Shown: piece after piece, positions 19,127 through 28,985 of the stretch | How the letters are laid out: the number at the start of each line of letters is the position of its first letter | How positions within the stretch are numbered: the first letter of the stretch is position 1 | NCBI GenBank assembly: GCA_035559815.1 | Contig: DATMAT010000047.1 | Location: forward strand, 57,082 to 121,081 | Source of the DNA: Thermodesulfobacteriota bacterium | Lineage (GTDB): Bacteria; Desulfobacterota_D; UBA1144; Nemesobacterales; CSP1-2 | DNA length: 64,000 nt | Direction: 5' to 3' | Translations under genes and position numbers: made by a program | The notes under the pieces: generated by a model | Database searches by the model: none | What the model was told of the DNA's origin: nothing | What the model saw: only the letters and a program-made list of their open reading frames with translations

Positions 19127-19244
19127 GGACTCGAATAATCCCTACCAGTTAATCGAAATCAAGTTGACAGACTTCCGTATTCTTGTTGAAACCCACATTC
19201 TTTCTTTGTGTCTTTGTGCCTTAGTGTTTGAATACCTGCATTCC

Positions 19245-20210
19245 TTACAGAAGTTTGAGCTGCGAAGGCTTTTGCAAGGGCTTGGCATTATATCCTCTTT
19301 TTTTAAGCGCGCTTGCAAACTCCGTGCAGAGTCCCTGAATCAAATATAACTCTTTAGGCCTGGTCATTTCTACGAATTGGATAAGCTCGTCATAACCGGC
19401 ATGGTTACTTAGAGGAAAAGCCTCGTCCGCTCTGTAAGCGGATTTAGCAAACTCCGTATCCAAAGCCCAACCCATAACAACGCCGGTTCTTTTTCTTCTT
19501 ATCCCTTCGATGACTTCCGAGCCTCTCAGGTAGGAGGGTACTAGGACGACCTTACCCTCGATATCTTTGGGTCTAAAGCTTTCGTAATTGGAAAAGCTAA
19601 TGCCGAATTCCTCGTAGATTTTAACGGCTTTGTAAATAGACCGGTGGAGACTGACTTTGTATCCCATATCTCCCAAAAGTTTGGTAAGGTCTTGCGCCTT
19701 GCCTATAACATCGACGAGGAGTATGGGAGTAAGACCGGTGGAAATAGAGTTATCAATGAAATCCGCTACTGACTCCATCACGTTTTCGGTCGAAGGGAAC
19801 ATATATTTGGGAAGACCGTATATGCATTTCATAATTAATATATCGCAACGTTTTATCTCTATCGGCTGTGCCGTTATGCTCCGCCTGAGCTTAAAGTCGC
19901 CCGCATAAATGATTCTCTTCCCGTCCTTGTCGACAACCACCTGGGATGAACCGAGTATATATCCTGCCGGTATGAGTTCAACCTTAACCTTGCCCAGGAT
20001 GAAAGGGTGATTGAAGGGGCAGGGAAGCACGATGGAATTTTTAACCTTTTCCCCGGATAGCCTTATTGTCTCGGAGGTGGCGATGATCTTTTCATGAGGT
20101 ATAAAACCGGGAACATTAGCATTGGATAGAAAAGAGAAATGGGCTTTTTTAGTCGAATCAAACCATATGTCTGTTCCTCTAAGATGAACTCCCCCGTCGT
20201 ATTCGATCAT
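19245..20210 (-). CDS. Metallo-beta-lactamase-fold (Artemis/CPSF-type exonuclease-like) protein with degraded metal motifs
   Basis: This 321-residue protein has the layout of bacterial Artemis/SNM1-like nucleases: VHLRGTDIWFDS at the N-terminus, LIPAGYILGSSQV, IIYAGDFK, and a C-terminal PLSNHAGYDELIQFVE. The hallmark SHAHxDH metal motif, which should follow FLS, reads SNANVPGFIP, so all three His and the Asp are lost. The later His of LPAGHILGS is Tyr here. GDF and the C-terminal His remain. It is probably catalytically dead or binds metal differently. It is divergently transcribed from midA, and no DNA-ligase or helicase partner lies nearby. Confidence 0.8.
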   Translation of the reverse strand: MIEYDGGVHLRGTDIWFDSTKKAHFSFLSNANVPGFIPHEKIIATSETIRLSGEKVKNSIVLPCPFNHPFILGKVKVELIPAGYILGSSQVVVDKDGKRIIYAGDFKLRRSITAQPIEIKRCDILIMKCIYGLPKYMFPSTENVMESVADFIDNSISTGLTPILLVDVIGKAQDLTKLLGDMGYKVSLHRSIYKAVKIYEEFGISFSNYESFRPKDIEGKVVLVPSYLRGSEVIEGIRRKRTGVVMGWALDTEFAKSAYRADEAFPLSNHAGYDELIQFVEMTRPKELYLIQGLCTEFASALKKRGYNAKPLQKPSQLKLL

Positions 20211-20317
20211 TATTTTTTAAATTGTAGTGTACTTTGAGAAGGGGAATTTGCAAATGAAATTCCGTGTTATCCTTAAAGGGTCAGACTACGCCGGATTAAA
20301 TTAAAGAAACTTCAAGA

Positions 20318-21478
20318 ATGAATCAAATAAGTGAGATAATAGGGGCTCTAATTCGCCAATCTGGCCCTATTACTTTTGCTAAGTTCATGGAGCTTGCTCT
20401 TTATCATCCTGAGCATGGTTATTACTCCTCTGGAAAAGCGAAGCTGGGGAAGGCAGGTGATTATTATACCAGCCCTTGTGTTCATCCGGCGTTCGGAGAA
20501 ATCCTGGGCCGGTTTATATATCGAGCGAGCGAGGTCGTTGATGCTCCCGATTTCACCGTGGTAGAAATGGGAGCGGGTAAGGGCTTTCTAGCTTTAGATA
20601 TTCTTGATTCCTTGAAACGGAACTATTCTGAATTCTACGACCGTCTTAACTTTATTATTATCGAGCAGAGCCCACACCTCCGGGACGAGGGGAAAGTAGT
20701 TTTAAAAGCACATTCGCATAAAATTAGATGGGTTGATTTCCTCGCTTCTCTCGAGAAAGAAAGCATGAACGGTGTTTTCATCTCGAACGAACTTGTTGAT
20801 TCCTTTCCTTTTCACCGCTGTAAATTTAAAGATGGAAAGTTGCTCGAAATATTTGTTGGTTTGGCCGGCGAGGATTTCGTGGAAAGCTTAGAAGAGCCGA
20901 GCAGCACTGACCTGAGTACATATTTCCAGAATTACGATTTACAGTTTGAAGACGGTCAGGAAGTCGAAGTAAGCCTAAGAGCCGGAGAATGGTTGTCTGA
21001 TGTAGCTTCTGCTCTGTCTCGGGGGTTTGCTCTCACGATCGATTATGGCTTCATGGCGCCGGAGCTTTACAGCTTTGTAAGAATGAAAGGGACGTTCAGG
21101 TGTTTTCATCAACACAGATTGAATGAAAACCCCTACATTAATATAGGCGAGCAGGACATCACCGCCGACGTGGATTTCAGCAACCTGGTCCGAGTTGGGA
21201 ACCGCGTCGGATTAAATACCGTTAAGTACACCACTCAGGGGCAGTTCCTGGTGGACTGGGGGATATTGGACGTCTTAGAAACATATTCTTCATCGGATAT
21301 TTCTTCCGAAAAAAGCAGGATGGCTATAAAGAACCTATTTCTCCCCGGACTGATGGGGGATAGGTTTAAGGTTTTAATTCAGGAGAAAAATCTCAAAGAA
21401 ACAGTAAAAAACTTCTATCCTGAATCTTCATTCAGGATAAGTTTCCAAAAACCACTCGACAGGTTTAATAGTGTATGA
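20318..21478 (+). CDS. MidA/NDUFAF7-family SAM-dependent methyltransferase
   Basis: This 386-residue protein is the bacterial homologue of NDUFAF7 (MidA), which in mitochondria methylates an arginine of a complex I subunit. Family features are the N-terminal GPITFAKFMELALYHPEHG and GDYYTSP, the SAM motif VEMGAGKGFLALDIL, and FISNELVDSFPFHR. The C-terminal KNLFLPGLMGDRFKVLIQ is a family hallmark, and a diverged copy of just this C-terminal part lies at 37044-37204. No respiratory complex I gene is adjacent, so its target is unknown. Confidence 0.9.
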   Translation: MNQISEIIGALIRQSGPITFAKFMELALYHPEHGYYSSGKAKLGKAGDYYTSPCVHPAFGEILGRFIYRASEVVDAPDFTVVEMGAGKGFLALDILDSLKRNYSEFYDRLNFIIIEQSPHLRDEGKVVLKAHSHKIRWVDFLASLEKESMNGVFISNELVDSFPFHRCKFKDGKLLEIFVGLAGEDFVESLEEPSSTDLSTYFQNYDLQFEDGQEVEVSLRAGEWLSDVASALSRGFALTIDYGFMAPELYSFVRMKGTFRCFHQHRLNENPYINIGEQDITADVDFSNLVRVGNRVGLNTVKYTTQGQFLVDWGILDVLETYSSSDISSEKSRMAIKNLFLPGLMGDRFKVLIQEKNLKETVKNFYPESSFRISFQKPLDRFNSV

Positions 21479-21560
21479 ATAGTTTACTTCCTATGCCAAG
21501 TACCGCATTTATTTGGAGATTTTGGACAGCTGGAAAGACGCTGAAACTAAGGTTTTAAGA

Positions 21561-24362
21561 CTAATTCCAATTGCCGAATAAGATAAATGGGGCCCAGTAA
21601 TAAGGGTGAGAGTATTTGTCATTTCTCTTGATCAGGTAAACTTGTGCTTCACGAAAGGCCGTATATAGAGTTTTTCCATCCTTAAGGTTTTTATAAAAAG
21701 CCTTCATCAGATCAGCAGTACCCTGGTCGCTTATGTCCCAAAGGGTTGCAATAGTAGACGGCACTTCTACCCACGCAAAAGCAAACGCTAAGGTGGCTAG
21801 TTGTGTACCAGTTGGGTTTTTTTGAAAAGGGTCTATAGCAGTGCTGCACGCCGAGAGTGTAACAAAATTTATTTTTTCTGCCGGCGGTAGCTCCATTATA
21901 TCAGTTATTGAGAGCGTACCTGAGCCGACCGGGGCCAGTAGAATAAACTGTCCTTCTTCGTTAAGAATCCCATGAGCAGATAAATGCACTATTCGGTATT
22001 TTCCCCAATTATTTTTGAAATTCTCTTTTGTGGCTTTGTCTTCTAAAAATACCAGGGCATTGGGAAATATATCTTTTATAGCCAGCACCTCTTTCTTGGA
22101 ATGTGGAAGGACAAGTTCCGGTTCCCCAAGGTCAGGATTACCAAAAGCGACTATACTTTCAAAACTCTTTGCCTTTCCATTCGCCGATGCATAGTCAAGT
22201 TGATCAAGGTTTATCAGGTAAGCCAGGTTCTTCTGTTCTAGAAAAAACTCTAATCCATCACCTGCTCCCTTCTCAGCCAAAGCCTGAAAGGGAAGATAGT
22301 TGAGTATGCCGAAAGGAATAATCCCAACTACCTCAGCATCTTCTATGTCACCTTTGACCGGCTTTATAAGGTAGTTGTATAAGATTATTGAAAGTTCGTC
22401 CAAGAGTTTTTTATTCTTAGCAATAGTATCAATGCTGAGCTTTAACTTATCTGCTCCGAAAGAACTACTCTCGAAAGTCAATCTTCTAAAATCAGACACC
22501 ATTCTATTCAAATCTTCTTTTTTTATAGAGGAACTTTTAACTGTTAGACCCGAATTGCTGACTGTAAATATATAAGTTTCATTTTCTGCAATGAAATATT
22601 GGAGGATGGAAAGGTTTGATGGAAGTTTCACCCGTTCTCTTAAATCGGACAAATTCTGAGGAGATACTCTGAGTAAACTGTATATCCTTGGGTACTCTTC
22701 TTTTAGCCGAAATGCTACCTGATTAAACTCTTCCCTCGTCTTTGCCAGTGTCCGTGACAGGTTTTCTATTTTCTCCTGATTTGGTGATAATCTTGATTTC
22801 TCCCTGACAAGCTCATAATTTATAGAGGCTTCTCTTCTTGAAAGCTCGTCGTATTTTACTAATTGCCCTCTAATTTTATCTTCAAAAGAGCTTATACCGC
22901 TTTTTAGGAGATTATCACGCAGGGATTTTGACCTGCTTCTTTGAATGTATTCAAGAGCCTCCTCTGTTTTTCCCTGTCTTATAAGTAAGGATACAAGCTT
23001 TTCATAAATCTTTACGTTCACGTTGCTGAATATTTGCTGGCCTTCCTCTCCTCCCACAACATCCTCTCTTATAGACTCAAAAACATCCACGGCTTCTTTA
23101 TAGTTTTTTTCGGCTGAGACAAGATCGCCCTTTTCCTCTAGATAAACCCCTTTCCCGAAGAGAGCAATACGAATCCACTCTCTATCTCCGAGGTCTTTAT
23201 ATATTCCTATGGCCTTGTCAAAGTTTTTAATTGCAACATCGTAGTCTTCAGTTTCTCCTTCTACGTAACCGATATGATTAAAGCTCCTGGCTATTCTATC
23301 CTTGGCCCCAAGCTCCTCAAACATTTTTAAGGATTGATCATAAAGGCTTAGAGCTTTCTCATAATTACCCTGTTTAAATCTGACCTCTCCTATGTAACTC
23401 ATGATTATGGCGGCTATTAATTGGTTCTTTAGTTCTTTAGCCATATTAAGGGACTGTTCAAGGTACTGAAGGGCTTGGTCATAATGACCAAGCTCTTTAT
23501 ACAGCTCTCCTATGGTGCCTAGATTGGTAGCGATCTCGGTCTTAGAACCCAACTTCTTATTTATCCTTAATGCCCTCTGATAATAACCTAAAGCCTTTTC
23601 ATAGTTGTCCTGCTCTCTATAAACTACTCCCATTATATTAAGAGCATAGGCCTTTAGGTTTTCCTCATTTGCATCATCGGCAATCTCGAAGGCGCGATTT
23701 AAGTATTCGATAGACTGCTGATAATTTCTTAAGCGAAGATGAATAGTGCCTAGATTTATTAAAGTCTTTGCTGTTTGGGTTGAGTCTTTGATCTCCTCGC
23801 TTATCCCAAGGGCTTGGTTTAAAAGTTTTATCGAATCCTGGTAGTTGCCCAGATAGCTAAAGAGATTAGCGACATTATTCAAGTTATGGGCTATTCCGGC
23901 TTTATCGCCTAATTCTTTCTGTATCTTAAGGGCTTCTTCAAGAGACCGAATCCCCTCTTCGTATTTTCCAATATCGGTGTATGTCTTTCCTATGTAGCTA
24001 TAGTTATTAATTAGTCCGGGTTTATGATCCAAAGTTCTGTTTATATCTAGGGAGCGCTCGTAGTATGAAAGCGCCATTTTAAACAGTTTCTTCTCAAGAA
24101 GAGCAAAAGCGGCTTTGGATAATAAGTCTGCAATCTCTATTTTGTCTTCTGGTAACCTAGCCTGTTTCTCTGCCTGAGAGAGCTTCGATAAAGCTTCCTC
24201 ATACCTTCCATTATCATATAGCTTTGCTCCTTCCTTCACTAACCGGACTATATTTTCCTCCTGAATTTTAAGATCTGGCTGTTTTACTGATACACAAGCA
24301 CCTAGAAGTAAGGTAATGGAGAGTATGATCAGAAAATATTTAAACATTCTCCGACCAAGCAT
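21561..24362 (-). CDS. CHAT-domain lipoprotein with TPR repeats
   Basis: This 933-residue protein has a lipoprotein signal (ILSITLLLGACVS), then about ten TPR repeats of roughly 40 residues (45-480, e.g. ALKIQKELGDKAGIAHNLNN), a coiled coil (about 480-560) and a C-terminal CHAT caspase-like protease domain. The catalytic dyad is present: His in VHLSAHG (near residue 793) and Cys in VTLSACSTA (near 838). A CHAT protein anchored to a membrane as a lipoprotein would act outside the cytoplasm, unlike the CHAT effectors of gasdermin or CRISPR systems. Start ATG 24362 has AAGGA upstream. No candidate substrate is adjacent; the neighbours are beta-propeller proteins. Confidence 0.93.
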   Translation of the reverse strand: MLGRRMFKYFLIILSITLLLGACVSVKQPDLKIQEENIVRLVKEGAKLYDNGRYEEALSKLSQAEKQARLPEDKIEIADLLSKAAFALLEKKLFKMALSYYERSLDINRTLDHKPGLINNYSYIGKTYTDIGKYEEGIRSLEEALKIQKELGDKAGIAHNLNNVANLFSYLGNYQDSIKLLNQALGISEEIKDSTQTAKTLINLGTIHLRLRNYQQSIEYLNRAFEIADDANEENLKAYALNIMGVVYREQDNYEKALGYYQRALRINKKLGSKTEIATNLGTIGELYKELGHYDQALQYLEQSLNMAKELKNQLIAAIIMSYIGEVRFKQGNYEKALSLYDQSLKMFEELGAKDRIARSFNHIGYVEGETEDYDVAIKNFDKAIGIYKDLGDREWIRIALFGKGVYLEEKGDLVSAEKNYKEAVDVFESIREDVVGGEEGQQIFSNVNVKIYEKLVSLLIRQGKTEEALEYIQRSRSKSLRDNLLKSGISSFEDKIRGQLVKYDELSRREASINYELVREKSRLSPNQEKIENLSRTLAKTREEFNQVAFRLKEEYPRIYSLLRVSPQNLSDLRERVKLPSNLSILQYFIAENETYIFTVSNSGLTVKSSSIKKEDLNRMVSDFRRLTFESSSFGADKLKLSIDTIAKNKKLLDELSIILYNYLIKPVKGDIEDAEVVGIIPFGILNYLPFQALAEKGAGDGLEFFLEQKNLAYLINLDQLDYASANGKAKSFESIVAFGNPDLGEPELVLPHSKKEVLAIKDIFPNALVFLEDKATKENFKNNWGKYRIVHLSAHGILNEEGQFILLAPVGSGTLSITDIMELPPAEKINFVTLSACSTAIDPFQKNPTGTQLATLAFAFAWVEVPSTIATLWDISDQGTADLMKAFYKNLKDGKTLYTAFREAQVYLIKRNDKYSHPYYWAPFILFGNWN

Positions 24363-24388
24363 ATGAAATCCTTATTTCTCAAGTTTAA

Positions 24389-25795
24389 TTAATTGCTAGC
24401 GCTGACAGCAATTGTATCAATAACCTTATCAGTTGATACATCTATCTCCGAGATGTTTTCCACATTAGCAACGTACACTCTAGAACTGTCTGGTTTAATG
24501 GTTATAGCGACGGGACTGGCCTTCTCGCTTTCAGTTACCTGAATCTCACTAACATTAAAAGATAATTCTCCATCCCCGGTTTTTACCTCTATTACCGATA
24601 CGATGTTGCCGGGTTCGTCGTCGGTACCGGAATTAGCTACATAGAGTTTAGAGCCTTTCCCGGTTATAGCTATACCAGTTGGATTGGGTCCTACCTCTAT
24701 CGGCTCACCAATAACCGTATCGTCCTCTATATTTATTACCGATACAGTATTGCTACCAGAATTGGCTATATAAACCCGAGAGCCCGACGGGCTGACAACC
24801 ACAACTCCCGGGTTAGACCCTACAGGAATGGTCTTAACTTCATTAGTCGATGTTGTTATTGCTGACACCGTGTTGCTAGCAGAATTAGCCACATAAACCT
24901 TAGAGCAATCCAGGGTTATGGCTATGCCCCTTGGTTCGATTCCTACGATTATCGGATCACCGATTACAGTGTCATTTTGTACGTCTATTACCGAAACTGT
25001 GCCATCAGCGGAATTAGCTACATATACCTTAGAGGACTCACAATCATTGGAGGTTATTGCTATACCGCCGGGCCCTAATCCCACGGGAATAGTTTTAACC
25101 TCATTAGCTGATGTATCTATTACGGATATAGTATCACTTCCAGAATTAGTTACATAAACCTTGGAACCGTCTGGGGTTATGGCTAGGCCACTAGGCCCAA
25201 CGCCTACCTTTACTTCGGTAATGTTAAAAAAGAGTTCTCCATCCTCGTTTTTATCCTCTATTAATGAGATTACTGATACTGTGTTGTCAGGGGAATCGGG
25301 AGTGCCTAGATTAGCCACATACACTCTTGAACTATCCGGGGCTATAGCTATATTGGAGGGGTTAGACCCAACGCCAACAATAGCAACAACCTCATTAATC
25401 GATAAATCAATTACTGATACTGCGTTGTTAAGACCATCAGCCGCATAGAGCTTGGAGCCATCTGGAGATACGGCGATAGCTTTCAAGTCGGAATCGAAAG
25501 GAAGCATAACGGCCTCACGTAACAATGCTAAGGAAGAAGGAGTAGGTGACGGGGTCGGGAGGGGGAGTGGTGGGATAAGGGGCAGTAAATTTGCCACACT
25601 TGATAGCCCCAGCAATGAAACTGCTGCACAAGAAGCACCGAGCAAAGTAGAAGCTATAGGTACAACGTGAGATAAATTTGAACTGCCGAATAACTTAAAT
25701 AAAGAAACTACTGTACAAAGGGTAATAATAAAGCATAAAAGGACTAGCTTAATTCTAAAAGACCTAGCTTTAATCCGAGGACGTATATATGTCAT
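24389..25795 (-). CDS. YVTN-type beta-propeller protein, exported or membrane-anchored
   Basis: After an N-terminal hydrophobic segment (LVLLCFIITLCTVVSLFKLF), a second one, and a Pro-rich linker (PLPLPTPSPTPSS), this 468-residue protein carries about eight repeats of roughly 42 residues of the form ITPDGSKVYVTNSGSDTISV, typical of surface seven-bladed propellers. It is a paralogue of 27145-28491: the first 20 residues align (KIKAR and LLCFI). Such proteins bind partners or carbohydrate at the cell surface; I cannot name the ligand. It lies 27 bases upstream of the CHAT gene in the same direction. Confidence 0.85.
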   Translation of the reverse strand: MTYIRPRIKARSFRIKLVLLCFIITLCTVVSLFKLFGSSNLSHVVPIASTLLGASCAAVSLLGLSSVANLLPLIPPLPLPTPSPTPSSLALLREAVMLPFDSDLKAIAVSPDGSKLYAADGLNNAVSVIDLSINEVVAIVGVGSNPSNIAIAPDSSRVYVANLGTPDSPDNTVSVISLIEDKNEDGELFFNITEVKVGVGPSGLAITPDGSKVYVTNSGSDTISVIDTSANEVKTIPVGLGPGGIAITSNDCESSKVYVANSADGTVSVIDVQNDTVIGDPIIVGIEPRGIAITLDCSKVYVANSASNTVSAITTSTNEVKTIPVGSNPGVVVVSPSGSRVYIANSGSNTVSVINIEDDTVIGEPIEVGPNPTGIAITGKGSKLYVANSGTDDEPGNIVSVIEVKTGDGELSFNVSEIQVTESEKASPVAITIKPDSSRVYVANVENISEIDVSTDKVIDTIAVSASN

Positions 25796-25814
25796 TGTTG
25801 TGAATATATATCCT

Positions 25815-27059
25815 TTATGGTGATTCAGCTACAAATATCCCCCATGGTATAGCCAGTTCGGTATTCGGTCCTTCTATAGTTCTTAGGGGGTTAACATTTC
25901 CTTCATCTGTTCTTCTATAAACCGTGATTCTAGCAGCACCGTTAGCTACGAATATTTCATCGTTCTCTATATCTACAAATATTCCTATCGGAGCAAAAAG
26001 CTCGGTATTCGGTCCTTCTATGGTTCTTTTGGGAGTAATATTTCCGTTGTCCGTTCTTCCGTATATTGTGACTGTGTCATCGAAAGGGTTAGTTACAAAT
26101 ATCTCATCATGTTGTGCATCCGTGAAGATTCCAAGAGGACGGAAAAGTCCTGTATTTTCTCCTGATATAATCCTTAAAGGTGGAACGTCTCCTGAATCTG
26201 TTCTTTCATATACTGTGATTTCTCCTGGGATGTTAATATCATCTCCGTTAGCTACAAATATCTCATTATTCACTGTATCTAAATAAATTGATGTCGGGAG
26301 AAAAGGAATCCCTTCATCAGTTAGGTCTGATATATTTAAAATCATTAAAGGGGGAACATCCCCATTAGCAGTTCTCGGGTATACCAGGATTCCATTATTA
26401 ATCGCTTGGTTAGCTACCAGTATTTCTTCATTTATTAAGTCTACAAATATTCCAACCGGTATAACGTACCCAGTGTTTGGACCTGCTATGATTCTTCTAG
26501 GAGAGACATTACCTTCATCTGTCATTCCGTATACTGTTATTGAACTAAGGACTTCGATCAGGTCCTCACCCGGTACAATGACCAAATTGACTACAAATAT
26601 CTCATCATTTTTTGTGTCGACAAATATTCTCACTGGTCCAAAAAGCCCAGTATTTGGCCCTCCTATGAATCTTAAAGGAGAAACATCCCCCGTATCTGTT
26701 CTCCTATATACGGTGATTGTGTCATTTTCAAAGTTAGTTACGAATATCTCATTATTTTCTGTATCTACAAAGATTCCTGATGGGGTAAACAGCTCTGTAT
26801 TTGACCCAATGCTTCTTATCGGAGCGACATTCCCGCTATCATCAGCATCAAAAACAGTGATTTTGTTTCCGAAAACATGGGCAACAAATATTTTACGATC
26901 GCTAGAAGTAGCAGGTGGTGTAGGTGTTGTTGTGGGGGGTGATGCCTCTTTGTTTCCACCACCTCCACTACAACCTAACCCAAAGAGAAGAAGCAATAAG
27001 ACAGAAACTATAATGAAAGCTCTCTTATACCTTATGTTTAACAAATTTGATTTTTTCAT
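25815..27059 (-). CDS. Beta-propeller lipoprotein
   Basis: The N-terminus is a lipoprotein signal with Cys at LLLFGLGCSGGGG, then a Thr/Pro linker (PPTTTPTPPATSS). About six to seven repeats of roughly 50 residues follow, with the motif GIFVDxENDEIFVAN and TVYRRTDxGDVxPLR. This repeat type differs from the YVTN propellers on either side. It is likely an outer-membrane lipoprotein on the cell surface. Function unknown. Confidence 0.82.
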   Translation of the reverse strand: MKKSNLLNIRYKRAFIIVSVLLLLLFGLGCSGGGGNKEASPPTTTPTPPATSSDRKIFVAHVFGNKITVFDADDSGNVAPIRSIGSNTELFTPSGIFVDTENNEIFVTNFENDTITVYRRTDTGDVSPLRFIGGPNTGLFGPVRIFVDTKNDEIFVVNLVIVPGEDLIEVLSSITVYGMTDEGNVSPRRIIAGPNTGYVIPVGIFVDLINEEILVANQAINNGILVYPRTANGDVPPLMILNISDLTDEGIPFLPTSIYLDTVNNEIFVANGDDINIPGEITVYERTDSGDVPPLRIISGENTGLFRPLGIFTDAQHDEIFVTNPFDDTVTIYGRTDNGNITPKRTIEGPNTELFAPIGIFVDIENDEIFVANGAARITVYRRTDEGNVNPLRTIEGPNTELAIPWGIFVAESP

Positions 27060-27144
27060 AACTCCTCCCCCCTTGCTTTATAACGTTTTGGCCTTTCCGT
27101 TGGCATGTTCCAACTCAAATTGCTAAATATCTTTCAACAAAACT

Positions 27145-28491
27145 TTAATCAATCCCCAACTCGCTGCTTAAAACTTCACTTTCGACTTTAATGGGTATCG
27201 TAGCGATAACCGAGTCTGTTGATACATCTATTACTGATACCGTTCCGCTCAAATAATTAGCCACATAGGCCTTGGTTCCATCATGTCTTACTGCGATTCC
27301 AAAGGGTCTATTTCCAACAGTGATTGTTGCAATAACTTTGTTTGCCGCTGCATCTATTACTGATACTGTCTTGCTTGGGTCACTAAGAGCACCCAAACCA
27401 CCGAAAACCTCGTTAATGCTGTCCAGATTACCTACGTAAACCTTAGAGTCATCCGGAGTTATTGCCACGGCCACAGGCCCGGCCCCGATAGGGACTGTAG
27501 CAATAACTTTGTCCGTTACGATGTTTATTACTGATATAGTACTGCTATTAGAATTAGGAACATAAACCTTAGAACCGTCTGGTGTTATTGCCAGACCAAG
27601 AGGTCCAAATCCAACAGGAATTGTGGCGATAACTTCATCCGTTGATACGTTTATTACTGATAGAGTGTCGGGTTTGTCCAGCACAGCTACACCGCAACTG
27701 CAATTACCTATGTATACCTTAGAACTATCAGGCGTTATTCCTATAGCTATTGGTATGTTGCCAACAGCGATTGTTTCGATAACGGCGTCCTTTGATACAT
27801 CTATCACCGAGACTGAATTACTTAATAGATTAGTCACATAAGCCTTAGAGCCATCTGGCGTTATTGCTATATCAACAGGGTCAAATCCAACGGTTATCGT
27901 AGCAATAACTTCATCAAGTGCCACATCTATCACTGACACCGAAAAACTGCTTGTGTTGGCCACATAAACCTTAGAGCTGTCTGGGGTTATTGCCACAGTT
28001 GCTGGAAGAAGCCCAACAGTGACAGTAGCAATAACTGTGTCTGTTTTTATATCTATCACCGACACAGTTTTTCCTGGCTCGGACGGAAGGGCCCCAACAT
28101 TACTTATATAGGCTTTAGAGCCATCTGGTGTTATAGCGATAGCCGAAGGTGCTCTCCCCACCGGTAACTCAGTGATAACCCTATCTGTTAAGACGTCTAT
28201 CACAGATACTGTGTCTCTCCTTAGATTAGTAACGTAAACCTTAGAATTATCCGGTGTTGCCGCGGCTACCTGGGGCTCAGAAAAGAACCTCACTAGTGGG
28301 TGACTGGATGTTACTACCAATTGTCTACCGCCCGGTAGAATGAGTGCTGGGACGATGGGCAACCCACCGGACCCCCCGGATAAAAGCAATGCCAGGAGCC
28401 CTCCCGCGGCACAAGAGGTGACTATAAAACATAAAAGGGCTAACTTAGTTTTGTGAAACCTGGCTTTAATTTTAGCCAAAGGATATTTCAT
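27145..28491 (-). CDS. YVTN-type beta-propeller protein
   Basis: This 448-residue protein starts with a hydrophobic anchor/signal (LALLCFIVTSCAAGGLLALLL, with a Cys that could be lipidated), then about nine YVTN repeats such as ITPDGSKAYVTNLLSNSVSV and IATIPVGFGP. It is a paralogue of 24389-25795. The two flank the lipoprotein propeller at 25815, so the three genes probably arose by local duplication and divergence and may be co-transcribed. Start ATG 28491 lies behind AAAGGAGG. Confidence 0.85.
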   Translation of the reverse strand: MKYPLAKIKARFHKTKLALLCFIVTSCAAGGLLALLLSGGSGGLPIVPALILPGGRQLVVTSSHPLVRFFSEPQVAAATPDNSKVYVTNLRRDTVSVIDVLTDRVITELPVGRAPSAIAITPDGSKAYISNVGALPSEPGKTVSVIDIKTDTVIATVTVGLLPATVAITPDSSKVYVANTSSFSVSVIDVALDEVIATITVGFDPVDIAITPDGSKAYVTNLLSNSVSVIDVSKDAVIETIAVGNIPIAIGITPDSSKVYIGNCSCGVAVLDKPDTLSVINVSTDEVIATIPVGFGPLGLAITPDGSKVYVPNSNSSTISVINIVTDKVIATVPIGAGPVAVAITPDDSKVYVGNLDSINEVFGGLGALSDPSKTVSVIDAAANKVIATITVGNRPFGIAVRHDGTKAYVANYLSGTVSVIDVSTDSVIATIPIKVESEVLSSELGID

Positions 28492-28985
28492 CTGAATCCT
28501 CCTTTTTTCTGCGGTAACCTACGCATAGAAAGCAGAAGGAATTTTTACGTAAGACCCAGCTTCCCTTTTTTTCTCTATATTTGGCCTTTATTATTGGAAA
28601 GACATTGGCAGGGAGAGAATTAGAAGATTTCTTAATGAGTATGCGGATAATAGATCCAGGCTCTCGATGAAGTGGTCTTCCCCAGCTTACCCTCCTTCTT
28701 TTTTTGACCGTCTATGACGATTATAGGGCAAATCAAAGAACAAATTCAATAGAAAATTTTAAAGACTGCCTAAATTTTGAAAACCAGCTACACTCACAAA
28801 ACGGGACTGTTCCATTAACTTCGTCCTTTTATAGTCGATGATCCAAACTGCCAGTAAAACGTTATCTTCTATAAAAAGGTATAAGCAAAAATTTCAAAAA
28901 TTCCAATTAATTAACTGACTCAATCAAGGTATGGCAACCAGGAGCTTATAAAAGACCCCTGGTGCCAAATCATAAATCCTCTACT
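28492..28985. other. Non-coding gap with a hairpin behind the SBBP gene
   Basis: I see no gene. At 28927-28965 a hairpin (GGCACCAGGGG and CTCCTGGTTGCC on the minus strand) lies just beyond the stop of the SBBP gene and could end its mRNA. A hairpin of the same layout, preceded by a similar GATTT word, lies at 31996-32032 behind the 32134 gene, so this may be a dispersed terminator-like repeat. Confidence 0.55.

Noticed and set aside
21510..21531. MITE end behind midA (TTTTGGACAGC)
   Set aside because: Only about 10 bases match and there is no partner end or target duplication.
26473..27126. 217-codon plus-strand frame over the propeller lipoprotein
   Set aside because: It is a mirror frame caused by the repeats of the minus-strand gene. 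The same holds for 25161-25448, 29497-29796 and 30256-30963.
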